A DNA stretch of 64,000 nucleotides from Rotaria sp. Silwood1 (Eukaryota; Rotifera; Eurotatoria; Philodinida; Philodinidae), in NCBI GenBank assembly GCA_905250075.1, contig CAJNOP010000040.1, positions 1,130,817 to 1,194,816 on the forward strand. The letters run 5' to 3'. The notes beneath the pieces are model-generated. The model searched no databases and had not been told where the DNA came from. It worked only from the letters and a program-made list of their open reading frames with translations. Position 1 is the stretch's first letter; each line of letters begins with the position of its first letter. Made by a program: the position numbers and the translations under genes. Shown here one piece after another: positions 50,787-62,070 of the stretch.

Positions 50787-52576
50787 ACACCATCGACACT
50801 TGAACCCATAGAGCTTTTTTCATTCATACTGATCAATTTAATAAATCCTGTGATAAAGGAACAGAACACTTATTGAAATTTTGAGAGAATGATTGAATTA
50901 ACATAAACAGAAAAGAAAAAAAATGCACTTTACGCGTAAGTGTCGAAGCCATAGAGTCATGCGCGAAAGCGTTTTGCTGTGCAAGTGACGCGCGCGAAAA
51001 TGTCATGCACAACAGTGTCGTTCCACGTTGAGTGGTATTATGAATTCTAAACTGAAAAGAAAATAGATGTAAAAATATTAGGGATGTCTTGCTATTTAAT
51101 AAAGTTTTTTTTAATCTATAGAGTAAAACTTTAAAATTATGTCTCCGATACTTATAGAAAACTTTTGCTTATACTTATGACTTATGTTTCTAGTAACCAT
51201 AATCGGATGTAGTGAATCGCTTCTACTACATGAGATGTTCACAGAGCGAATGTGAGGAAAGTTCTCGTTCTTTTTGAGTTTGTATTCAAAATAATAAAAG
51301 TGAATAGAAATTTTGTTCGTTTTAATCATCTGAAAGCACATTTTGTCATCTATGAACTGGATCATTTATCAAAATAGATAACTATATTTAATGATTATTG
51401 CTTGCTATAGTGACATCTTCACTGTGTTTTATATCACTTTTATTTATTGATTATCTTACTGACAATCAACTCATCAAAACCAATGCAAATTAATAGCAAG
51501 AATATTAACGTAAACTATAGCTCTGTTTCATAACCCAGGAAACAATTGAAATAGCATGTATCATGTCCATTTACGAAATTTCTTTTCAAATTCGAGATCT
51601 GAAAGGAAAAGAAGAGAACAACAAGAACTAAATTACAATGTTTTGATGAATCAAAATTGATTATTGCTATTTCTCAATTGCCTCTATTGTTTCTGCGACA
51701 AACATGGCATCCATTAGTTCCAGTAGGTACCATATTCTAACTATTCAGTAGCTTATCTCATTTCTCAAAATAATCTGGTAAAATCGCTTACTGCTGCAGA
51801 TAAACTTCGCGACCTTCTTGCACAATTAGACAATGCCTGTTCGCTTTCACCATCATCTCCTTGGTCAAGTTCATCAAAAGTAATAATCAGTCAATAAATT
51901 ATTAACATAGACGAATCTATTCATGTTTACCTAGACTTCTAGTGATGTACCGACATTAAATGAACTATTTTCTGGTGCAAGCAGCCGATGAAGTAAGTCA
52001 TAGGCTTAGATTTGAAAATGATTTATTACATGTAAGTATTCGAACATGAAGAAAATATACTTGTGTATATAAATGAAATAAAATATTACGATATTTTCTC
52101 TATGATTACGTTTATTTTGCAATAGGATGATAATATCAGACTCCAATCACATGTTATTACATTAATTGAAGAAAATAATCGATTACATGAGGAAATTCGA
52201 AGTACATTTATATCAGATATGCTTCGTTTAATTAACATAGATGACGAACGACCGAGGACTAATAAAGAAGTATAGTTATGAAGAGAAGATGATCTTAATT
52301 CATTTTAATTTTAATTTTTCTCAAGTCACAAATTCTCGATCTTTACACGAGAAAGATGCGTAGTCTAGAAATTGAATTGAAAGACGCTAAGTATAAATAT
52401 TTATTTTGAATAAAAGCAATGAATATAATTTATTGTAACTATAGAGAAAAATTAAACATGTATGAATCTCTTTGGTATGCACCTAATGATCGTATGAATT
52501 GCCTCAAATGTGGAGTTCCTCTTCCATGTGGTCAATATATCAGTACAGATAATGAAAAATATACTAATATTATTAT

Positions 52577-54286
52577 GTAAAATTCTCGAAAAGAAAAATG
52601 TCAAGTGACACACACCCTTGTTTCTACATAAAGTGATGAATAATGATGTTTAACATTTTTTCATTTGCTTTTGTACCATCATCTTATGAAAGTAGAGGAA
52701 TATGTGGAAATTTGAAAGAAAGATCTTATATAGGATTTCCTTGATTATAACAGAAATCCTGTTTCGTCAAGAGAAGCTTGTTGAAGTTTCAATCAACCAA
52801 AAAAGCTAATTATATTATAAGCCACGCGTACGTCTCAATGAGAACGAGAGATGATTGATACATACACTACATATAGATTATTTGAGAGAAACCTGAAAAT
52901 AATCCTCAATTTATGAATGATTTTTTTCGTTCTTCATACAATGATAGACAACTTTTTTGAGAGATCTTATAAACTGAGTTACTTCTCTTTCAATAATTAT
53001 TCAATAGAACTGAAGTCATACAAATAGAAAATTCAAAATACTGATTACATTTTGATAATTAAAAACTTTCTAGAAGCAAAATGTTGATAAAGTAAAATGC
53101 CTATTTCATGACAGACAATCGACAACTGTCATGTCAACTATTTGTTATTTTTATATAACGAGTAGCTTTTCTTTCCAAATATCATATTGGAAAGAGGGTG
53201 TGGGTGTGAATGGATATGAGTCTGACCTGAATTCACACCCACACCCACACCCTAGGTTGAACTATGTTTCATTTTCTATTTACTCAAGCAAATTTTATTT
53301 TGAATCTTTATTTTTACCGATTGAGTCAGTTTTCTAGTATTTTACATTTTTCTTTTTTTAAATATCTTATAATTACTTGATTTCATTTTTGCTAATTTTA
53401 GAATATCAAATATAAGTCAGTTACACTTAATATTCTCAGTTTATTGAGATCCTTGGTTTTGATTTGAATTCTTTCGAATTATTTTTCGAATATACATAGT
53501 TTAAAAAAAATTAGTCAGAAGACTTATTTTCGTTACGTATCTGCAGTTGAAACATAAACGTTTCATTTCATTGTTATATCATCATTTAGTTTCTTTTTCG
53601 ATAATGTAAAGATTACTATTATTAATGTTCTAAATACTTTAACTGATGTATAACTGATGAATTCTAGAATGAGAGCATTTCTATATGAAGAACAGCTATG
53701 AAAGAAAATATTTTCAGTAGAATTATTTTCTATTTCTTATTAGTGCCGCTTTATTTGAAACTAAATGTGACGCTCTTTTATTTGTAAAGAACAGCTACTC
53801 GTTCTCGATACTTTTCGATGATACAAATTAGCCACAATCGCTTCTTTTTCTTACTTATACTCGTTCATCATCTCCAACAATTCCACCACAACATTCATTA
53901 ATTGTTAAAAATGCTAGTCTTCCAATTGATCTTCGTAGTTATATAGATTAGTTGAAATATTAACTGTACTGCAAAATATTTGGTTTCAGAATAACGATGT
54001 TGAATTCAGACGATCAGCTTAATAAAAACAAACTTATTTTGCTTATAATAATGATCAAGATATGATCATATGCAATTGTTAAAGATCTTTCTGGTCTCAA
54101 AATCAATTGAAAGAGAAAAACAAAGTAAATAGTATATAGATAATATGATTAACGAAAAAGTAATGAATATAACATTAGAATTTATTTCTCAAACATATCG
54201 TGAATTAGGTAATAAAGTAATAAAGTAATTACTGTTGAAAACTATCTATTATTTATTCTGTTGATCTAATGATAACAAAAATACGA
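52577..54286. other. left part of the 7-kb interval separating SDCCAG8-like exons
   Basis: No confident gene. It contains the perfect telomere-like hairpin at 53196-53252. A short plus-strand stretch at about 53857-53952 (TRSSSPTIPPQHSLIVKN, ending LRSYID and a stop) looks coding-like and may be an exon relic, without recognised family. Confidence 0.4.
53196..53252. repeat. telomere-like (TGTGGG)n inverted repeat
   Basis: GGGTGTGGGTGTGAAT (53196-53211) is perfectly complemented by ATTCACACCCACACCC (53231-53246), and the right arm extends by another ACACCC. The repeat unit is a permutation of TGTGGG, the telomere repeat reported for the bdelloid Adineta vaga (known). Confidence 0.75.
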
Positions 54287-56129
54287 TTACAAGAGAGGAA
54301 AATAATTATAGAAGTGTTTAGAATGCACTATTGTTTTGTCAATAATTAATTGTTTCACCTGGGCACAATTGCGTCGTGTTGCATCTCTGGTAAAGTTTTT
54401 TGTTACAAATCTTAATTCATTATAACGGACCATTAATTCAGTTAAATGTGGTAAATGCGTTTTTGTCTCATTGAGAAACTGCTCGACATAATCAATATGA
54501 CTCCATTGTAGACAAAGCGAAAAAAGATTTGGATATTCAACAATTGAATACAATTCATTATTGTTAGAGACCGAATTGTCTCTCATTTGTGACTCTGAGT
54601 CGAAATTAATAACACGTAATTTTTTAAGCACAGGAAAAAAGCATGCGATTCGGATAAAAAATTCATGTTTGAACGGAATTTTATCGTATACCGCCAACTC
54701 TCTAACACGACTGAAGTCTATTGGTGGAAATGTATTGCCAATATCTCCGAGATAATCAAACGCGAACGGTAGTGAAAAAACATGACATATGACACTATTA
54801 ATGCTGTAGTTTAGTATACAGCATACTTGTTGATATCCTATGTTGATAAAAGTTCGTTGAATATCTTCATTCGATGAATAATGAGTTAAATGATGTAATT
54901 CAACTTCAACACTGATATGAAAAATAAATTTACGAAGACATGGCATATGTACAAGAATTTTATCATTAATTTGAGTACCATCGATAAATGTAGTTCGTTC
55001 GTCGTTAATAATATTCAAAGTTAATTCTTCAAGTTTTCTCATACGATGAAGAAGAGGCAAAACTCGAGTATCATATTCACTAGTTGAACAACGAGATGTT
55101 AATGAGAAACATTTCATATTAGGTAGATCATCCTAAAAACAAATCAATATTTCTAAGTATATTATTATTGATTATAGAGATAAAAGTTTAGACGAATAAA
55201 TGATTTTTGAAACTTTGCATATACAGAAAATCATCGACTATTGATCAGATAGATAACTCAAATATTTTAAATTAAAAAACAAAAACCATCTAATAATACA
55301 TAAACTCACTATATTGTAAATAGTTGACAAATCATCTTCCGGACAATCAATGTTAACAATAAATGTAGTCAATTGTTTGAGACGACCATCAAGTAAAGCA
55401 AGACAATCTTCAAAGCCACAAACATCAACACATAATTTGTTAAGATTTAATGATAACCATGTAGTCGAAGCTATATCATGAATAGATAAAAGTTGAACAC
55501 ATCCAATTACAGTGAAATGTTTTAGATTTTCAAAAAGTTTCAGTGTATATTCATACACATATTTTGTGTTAGGATTCATTAGTAGCATGCCAGTATCTCT
55601 GTTATATACAAGAATAAGATCGGTAATTTGTTCTTGAAAAATACGACGAAATGGTGACTCATCTAAATAGAGAATAATTAGATATTGTGTACTGTATATA
55701 ACGTTTCCATTTATATCTATTCTCACATTTCCATTGAAGTTTCTTACCTCTAAAATAACGTGAAACAATATGATCGTTAACATTGTAGAGTTTAAGTTCA
55801 GTTAGATTAGGATAATCAGTAGCAAGAAGAATACGTTCCATAGATTCTGATTCAAGAATAAGTGATTTAACATTATAATTAATTTTTGGAAGTATACTAA
55901 TGCAAAATCGATCAAGTATTGAATCAGCAATCGACAAAACATCATCGGTTATCATTGTTAATACAAAATTGAGAGTATTAGTGAATGTTTTTTCTTGTAC
56001 TATCATATCAAGCCGTTGATTATCAACATCCAATAATGAATAGAGAACATCCATATTGTTAAGTTTCTGTAAAATAATGAATAATATTTCATTAGGTAGA
56101 TCAAGAAGATTAACGTTTGACTGATGCAT
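54287..56129 (-). CDS. F-box protein with LRR-like C-terminus
   Basis: Three exons on the minus strand: 56129-55748, 55662-55310, 55132-54287. Phases fit and give 1581 nt or 526 aa. I chose the ATG at 56129 (MHQSNVNLLDLPNEIL) over an in-frame ATG 14 codons upstream, because bdelloid relatives start just before the LLDLP motif. F-box at residues about 6-50: LDLPNEILFIILQKLNNMDV..LLDVDNQRLD. The rest has irregular leucine-rich segments (YPNLTELKLYN, LPHLTELMVRYNEL, FPVLKKLRVINF) typical of the large bdelloid F-box/LRR family. The likely role is substrate adaptor of an SCF ubiquitin ligase via Skp1; substrate unknown. It lies antisense inside the interval that separates the SDCCAG8-like exons and shows no lesions. 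Confidence 0.85.
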
Positions 56130-56703
56130 ACTGACTGTAACAAACGCTCTGTTTACGATGCATATATACATATATATCTAACCTTTTTTTTGTATCTATT
56201 TCCATCATCGAACAAAAAAATGAATGGATGACCGCGTGAAAAAATTATATACCGTCGATGGATAGTCCAAAAATTCGCTGATAAATATTTTTTCTTTTTC
56301 TTCTTAAGAAAACAACCAATTCTACAGAATTGATAAACATCTTTTGTTACAAACAAGTTTATTTCGATTATTTCGTATCATTTTTTCTACGGATGTTGTG
56401 TCAGCATTTATATTGATTATCATTTTTTTTCATTAACAAAGTATTTTGAAAACTAAAGTAGCCAAATATTTTGTTTCCTAACAATTATTCTGTTATTTTT
56501 ATACTTGAATAATGATTGTTGTTTTATTTAGCAGAAAAGATTTAACATAGAAGAAAAAAAAACTTTAACAGAAGAAAGATTTACAAAAGAAAGAATTTTT
56601 GATAACATGACTGCCATTATCGAACATTATTTTCTTTGTTTTTAAGACGATCTTTTTCTAAAACGTAATATTTAAAACAGTTTAGTTAATCATATTTTTT
56701 TAC
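56130..56703. other. upstream flank of the F-box gene
   Basis: AT-rich with no supported exon. Low-complexity frames rich in Lys and Ile only. A minus-strand promoter for the F-box gene is expected here, but no specific element can be named. Confidence 0.35.
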
Positions 56704-57156
56704 CTTTTCGTTCTAATAACTTCTGTAATCCTTCTTTTTCAACAGCTAATTTGGCCTTAACACCTGATACAGATTTTCTTTTTGAACTTGCTTCTTTTAT
56801 TTCACTTTTGAGACCTTCAATAATTGTGTGCTTTTCTTCGATCTATACATAAATTTTTTAATACAAAAACCATCGTCATTTCATCTTACTTTATCATCTA
56901 TCGTTAAAGATTTCCAGGCTGTAATGTCCATTCCAAACCACAAATCGTCTTCAGGTACATAATAACCAGTTGCTACAGCCGAATCGTCACTTGCTATAGC
57001 CGAACCACCACTTGCCATAGCCAAAACACCAGTTGCCATAGCCGAATCACCAGTAAGAATTTTAACGGAATCATCAATTGGAATTCTAATCGAATCATCA
57101 GCAAGAATCTTCACCGAATCATCAAAAGGCATTTTAGCCGAATCATAGAAAAACAC
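56704..57156 (-). CDS. unidentified low-complexity plus coiled-coil gene piece (partial)
   Basis: Two exons on the minus strand joined in phase 0: 57156-56890 and 56842-56704. A further donor (GTAAAA) at 56703 has no partner exon found. The first exon encodes a short-period repeat of DDSVKIL / DDSIRIP / GDSAMATG type, then LWFGMDITAWKSLTIDD. The second is a charged helix (EEKHTIIEGLKSEIKEASS.. EKEGLQKLLERK), likely a coiled coil. The ATG at 57156 could instead be internal to an exon opening at about 57168 (AAAG before GAAAG). I do not recognise the family. Both ends look truncated, which fits the surrounding mosaic of gene fragments. Confidence 0.4.
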
Positions 57157-57168
57157 TTTCCTTTAATT

Positions 57169-58985
57169 TGAATTGAGGTACTTTTAATGAAAATACAAAA
57201 ATAAACTATATGAAATATTCTGTACAAACGTCATTTTTGGTCTCCATCAAAGATTTGCTCTCAATAAATCAATTTCAAGTCAGAAAAAGAATTCTGAATA
57301 CATATTTAGAGAGAGCACCAAATTCCGATTCTAACTGACTACTTTTCATTTTCTCAACTTCTTTCTAAGTGACCGAAAGTTCAATAAACATTTTGTCTCA
57401 AGACTTTTGCAACAGGAGTTATATAGTCTATATGAATTGTACTATATAACTAATAATGAAAATCTTGTTTGAATACTTTTATTTGCTATAAAAATGACTA
57501 TAAAAGGATTCAAAAAAGAAATTCAATGAATAATATTAATGTGGAAAATACTATGATGTTAACATTTCATAAATAATTTTAAGATGATAAATATAAAATC
57601 TTCTCATGTTTGTTTTTTTGTAATTTTTTCATTTAAATAGAATTTCAAAATAGATGACAAAAGTCAATGTAAATATGATTGAACTTCATGAGAATACGTA
57701 TTTCTAACTAGAAAATCTAAAAATCTTCATAAATAAGAGAAGATCGTATGTTTAACATGAAAATATCAAACATAATTCATCTTTCTATTGTTAATTATTC
57801 AAGTTTTACAACAAAAAGTATCACATATTTCATTGTAGTTTTAATAATAATACGTCAATATTAGACGTGGATGATAAGTTCGAAGGTTTCAAATCAGAGT
57901 ACAAATCTGAGAAAAAAAAAGAAGAATAGGTCAAATCCATTCCAAGTTTGATTTCTTTTGATATTTGTAATTGGATTTGTAAATTTTCTTATCAATGATA
58001 TCTTTTTAAATAAGTTTCAATAATTTAAAAAAAAAAACAACTTTTCAAACAATATTCTCTTTGTTGATCTTTAGAAGATTATTTATTATTACACATTGAA
58101 ATGATTTGTTCATGATCTATTTTTAGAAAAGAGTTATTTCAAATGATAAATCATTTTTCAGTTTAGATTCTATGTATAAAATAAACTCTAGTGAGATATG
58201 AAAAGCTCGAAAAAAGTGAATATTCTTAGATCTTATCTCAAAAATTAGCACAATTCTATATAAATTTAAAATTATAACATCGTATGTACAAATAAATTGA
58301 ATGATAGTACTTTAACCTGAAATTTAATCCACAAATAGATCTATTTATGATTAGAATGTCTTGAAAATTTTCATCTTAAAAAAAAAAGAAAATGTTTTCT
58401 TTTAATATTTCGTGAAGTTTCGAACTTTTTGTATCTTATTAGGATTTACCTTATACATATAAAATCTAAATTGAAAAGAGATTTATTACTTGAAATAAAA
58501 AAAAATTGGAATCAAAATCTAAGTTAAAGAAAAAAAAAATAGTTTGAATTCGAATTCGAGTCCTAAAGAACTTTTTTCTAATCATTAGACGAAGATGTAT
58601 ATTCCTATTAGATGGATCTATTATGATTCGATTTTTCATTACAATTGAACTAAATTTTAAACTATATTTTGAATAATTATTAGTTTGTTTTTTCTAGTTA
58701 CAATAGAAATCTAGTAAAAGGAAAATCATAATTTGAAAATTTCAAATGAAGAAAAATATTATTTCTAGATTGAATTTATAAAATTTTTATGATGAAATAT
58801 CAAAATGTAAAAAAAAAACAATGATCTATTAGAAGTAGAATATATAATAATTTCAAAGAAAATCATAATGAAAGAATAGTATGATTAAGTATGCTTTTAT
58901 AAAAAAAAGAACAAGATAATTTTGATTACTATTGTATTTATATTTATATTAATAATAAATAACTGATAAATTATATATAACTTAC
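57169..58985. other. AT-rich spacer without genes
   Basis: I read this stretch specifically for the last exon of the lysyl-tRNA synthetase fragment (the conserved LLFPAMKP region) on the minus strand and did not find it. Otherwise only A/T runs and no structure that I can name. Confidence 0.5.
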
Positions 58986-59508
58986 TTTAATATTGTTACT
59001 ATTTGTTAAAATCATTGTTAAACGATCAATTCCTATACCCCAACCTCCAGTTGAAGGTAAACCATATTCAAGTACTTTACAATAATTTTCATCAATTGTT
59101 TGAGCTTCTTCATCACCAACTAGTTTATTCTTAAAAAAAAATTATTTATTATTTATCAAAATTAATTGTTCAAGTTTTAGAAACATAATAATATTTACTT
59201 TTGGTTGTAATTTAAACATTTCACATTGTACAAGTGGATTATTCAATTCAGTATATGCATTACATAATTCTTTATAACAAACAAATAATTCAAAACGTTC
59301 TGTTAAACCAGGTATAGAACGATGACTAAAATAAGCATGACAAAAGAAAATAAATATAATAAAATATCGATAAAATGAGATAATCATGTTTATAGAAAAT
59401 AGAACAAGAAAATTTTTCATACTATTTTGCCAATGGACTCATGATTTGTGGATGATCACAAAGAAATGTTGGATTAAGACAATGTGGTTCAATAAAATGA
59501 CCAACAAG
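58986..59508 (-). pseudogene. KARS1: lysyl-tRNA synthetase (class II) three-exon fragment
   Basis: Minus-strand exons 59508-59423 ([19 protein letters not shown]), 59325-59199 ([29 protein letters not shown]) and 59129-58986 ([36 protein letters not shown]). Phases and GT/AG signals are intact. The reading matches the C-terminal catalytic core of eukaryotic LysRS, including class II motif 3 (GWGIGIDR), which helps bind ATP. Motifs 1 and 2, the anticodon-binding domain and the final exon are not found on either side. An SDCCAG8-like exon on the opposite strand begins only about 55 bases beyond the first KARS exon. This is therefore a truncated copy, not a working synthetase. Functional LysRS must be encoded elsewhere. 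Confidence 0.8.
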
Positions 59509-61890
59509 CTAAAACAATATATTTAAAAAAAAAGCAAATGAATATGTGTCTATTTATTCATAGAGAAAATGAAACTAATAAACTTAAATTACAAAAAATC
59601 CAAGTAAAACTTGAACAAATAGAAGCTAAAGAACAAGAAATATTAAATAAATTAAAAGAATCTCTTGCCATAACTGAACAAAATAAATTTGAAAGAGTAG
59701 AAGTAAATTATTTGCTATTAAATTTCTATTTTTTTTTCTTATTTTCAACTAGGCTATTGTTGAACGTGATCAAATTAAAATTGAACTTGTTGAAACTCAA
59801 AAGAGACTAAAAAAATTCCTAGATGAAATAAATGACAAGATTATTAATGAAAAACAAAATATTGAAGTCATATATCAAGATCAATTAAAAGAAAATACTG
59901 AAAAAATAACTAATTGGATAAATTAAACCCAAAACAAAAGAATCTTCATATATGTTCAGATAAGACAAATCGAAGAACAATGTACACAATATGAATTAAC
60001 CATTGATCGATTAACTCGAGAAAAAATATCGTTAGCAACCGACATAGATGTATGGAAGGAACGTTTTTAACGACAAGAAATTGATTTAAGTCAGGTGAAT
60101 GATCTTTCTTTAATTTCATATCTTATATTAATTAAAAGAATTATTTTTCTTTTTTTAGACGACAGATTCTATTAAACATTCAATTCAAAAATCAATAAGT
60201 GAACGTGATCAAGCTAATAGTAATACCATACAAATTCGATCAGATTTTGAGAAATTACTGTTACAAAGTAACCACGTAAAAATAAATATAAAACAAAAGA
60301 AGAGAGAAAAATATCTTTCGATTAGGATTTACTTCAACTTCGTTATCAACTTAGTTCAACACAAAATCGTCTTAATGACACTGAAAGTGAATTACTTCAA
60401 TCCAAGAAACAATGTCTCGATTTAACAAAAGAAATAAATCGTTTAACACAAGAAGTACGAACGAAGTTGCTGTTTTCCTCTGACAAGAAAGTCCCCTCCC
60501 GATTAGAATGATTTTTGTATCTATAAATACTATCGAATGCTTCAATAAAACCTTTAAAAGGACATTACATTCTATTGATATTGGACCAAACTATTGGCTT
60601 GTTAATATATCTATTTTTTAGAGACCGTAGAGTTTCAGAAAACTCGTATTTTGGAATTTCGATCTAAAACTTTTCACACACAGAGGAATCAACTAGACAA
60701 GTTCACAAAAGAATTCAAAAACTTTGAACAAAGCTTCTTCAAAATATCAGACTTGCAAGATGCAAACAATTTTCAATGGATAGTATATGTAACATGTAAT
60801 TTTTGGAAGCTTCCGAATTTTTTCATGCAAGCTAGTCTACTTGGATTCTCTATATGTGTGTGAAGTGTCAAATTGAAATTCAAAAATATAAGTTTTCTAA
60901 AAATTTGCACTCTCTAGAAAATAGACATTAAAAAGTCGATAGCTCAGTCAAATATCAATAGGAACTTGAATGCTTTTAGAAGTTTTACTATAACACTATG
61001 AAGTATCTATAGAGAAAAAATCTTTGAAATTAGAACGGAGGCAGCTGGTGAGGTTCTTTTTTTAGTTCAATAGTATTGTTTTTTTTTCTATAGGATTCTT
61101 TATTATCTATTTATCGATCCTAAGTATATAAAAGTAAATAGTACTACTTCATAGGAATGTAAAGAGAGTGATGCATATCGAAGAAGGCTTATATGATCTT
61201 GAAATTTCTGGAATTACGCACGATTCGAAATATTAAACCTGATTGATTCTATGATATCTGATAAATCTTATACAGTTTCTGAAGCTCGCTATTTGCTTGT
61301 TACACAAAAGATTAACTATAAGAACGTTCTCCTTTCATTAGAACATTATGTTAAAAAGTATTAAACAAAGTCTTGAACGATCACGTGAAGAAAATATGAA
61401 TGCAATTCTTGTTATATTTAATAAACGTGAACAAGATTATCGAACAATAATTGAAAATCTTGAACTAGAACGGCATCAATCATTATCTTATCTTGAAAAT
61501 CTTGTTCATGATCAAAATACAATATTAAATAAATTACGTTAATATTCAAGACAATTAACTAATTACATTGAAATAATACTTGAACAGAAAATTGAAATTA
61601 TTCAAGAAATAACAATTGAAAACCAAGAATTACATATAAAATTATTAAATGCATATGAACATCTTGAACAATTCGATAGCCAATTATTACAACATTATCA
61701 TACACATATTAAATTACAGAAACGAATTATTGATTTAAATAATCAAGTTAAAACTTATGAAAATATTGTAAGTAATTTTTATTATTATTTTGAAATAAGA
61801 TTAATGTAAAATGCACTGTTTTAGATTAATAAAATTAAAGTAGAAGATTTAATTGCTTATCCACAAAGATTAACGCTTATATCCCAGTGA

Positions 61891-62070
61891 AATTTATTTT
61901 TATTTCTATTTTTGATATGTGAATTATATTTTTTATAAAATAAAAAGGTAGACTATAAATAAATAAATAAATGAAAATATAGCTGTGAGCAACCCATCCA
62001 GGAAGCATACAAAATATCTAACGTGTAGAAAAAAAACCGGAAATTTATAAACTAATAAAAATTTAATGTT
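61891..62070. other. convergent 3' spacer
   Basis: Short region between the end of the SDCCAG8-like frame (TGA at 61888) and the minus-strand TRIM-like stop. It has A/T runs and (ATAA)n near 61958. No terminator-like structure is evident. Confidence 0.4.

Larger units (their letters stand above)
48487..51726. other. intergenic region with inverted repeats
   Basis: No supported exon. It contains a long foldback at 49984-50437, a G/T-rich hairpin at 50688-50786 and a CpG-rich patch at about 50930-51010. A 45-codon open stretch (51603-51737) has coding-like composition but no start codon or recognised match, and could hold a missing 5' exon of the next gene. Confidence 0.4.
51727..61890 (+). 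pseudogene. SDCCAG8: SDCCAG8-like centrosomal coiled-coil gene, split by 7 kb and carrying stop/frameshift lesions
   Basis: N-terminal exons: 51727-51879 (ADKLRDLLAQLDNACSLSPS), 51935-52031 (VPTLNELF, then LRFENDLLH), 52126-52269 (LIEENNRLHEEI), 52326-52390, 52445-52576 (NCLKCGVPLPC). The last donor (AT/GTAAAA, phase 2) fits the acceptor at 59564 (IENETNKLKLQ). Further exons: 59753-about 59923, 59960-60094, 60159-60275, 60326-60454, 61342-61767 (DQNTILNKLR), 61825-61890. Order and motifs follow human SDCCAG8 as I recall it. Lesions: exon 51935-52031 is 97 nt with a +1 shift near 51990; in-frame TAA at 60068 and 61540; no GT donor after 59923. Two stops sit where Gln is plausible (CAA to TAA). 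All other splice sites and phases survive, so decay looks recent. SDCCAG8 acts at centrosomes and ciliary transition structures (known). Confidence 0.68.

Noticed and set aside
53196..53252. A true chromosome end.
   Set aside because: Only two or three repeat units per arm, arranged as a palindrome and flanked by ordinary sequence on both sides.
60068..61542. TAA codons at Gln-like positions could mean a reassigned genetic code (UAA as Gln).
   Set aside because: The intact spectrin, CPLANE1-like, F-box and receptor genes in the same window use no internal TAA, so these are lesions of one gene, not a code change.
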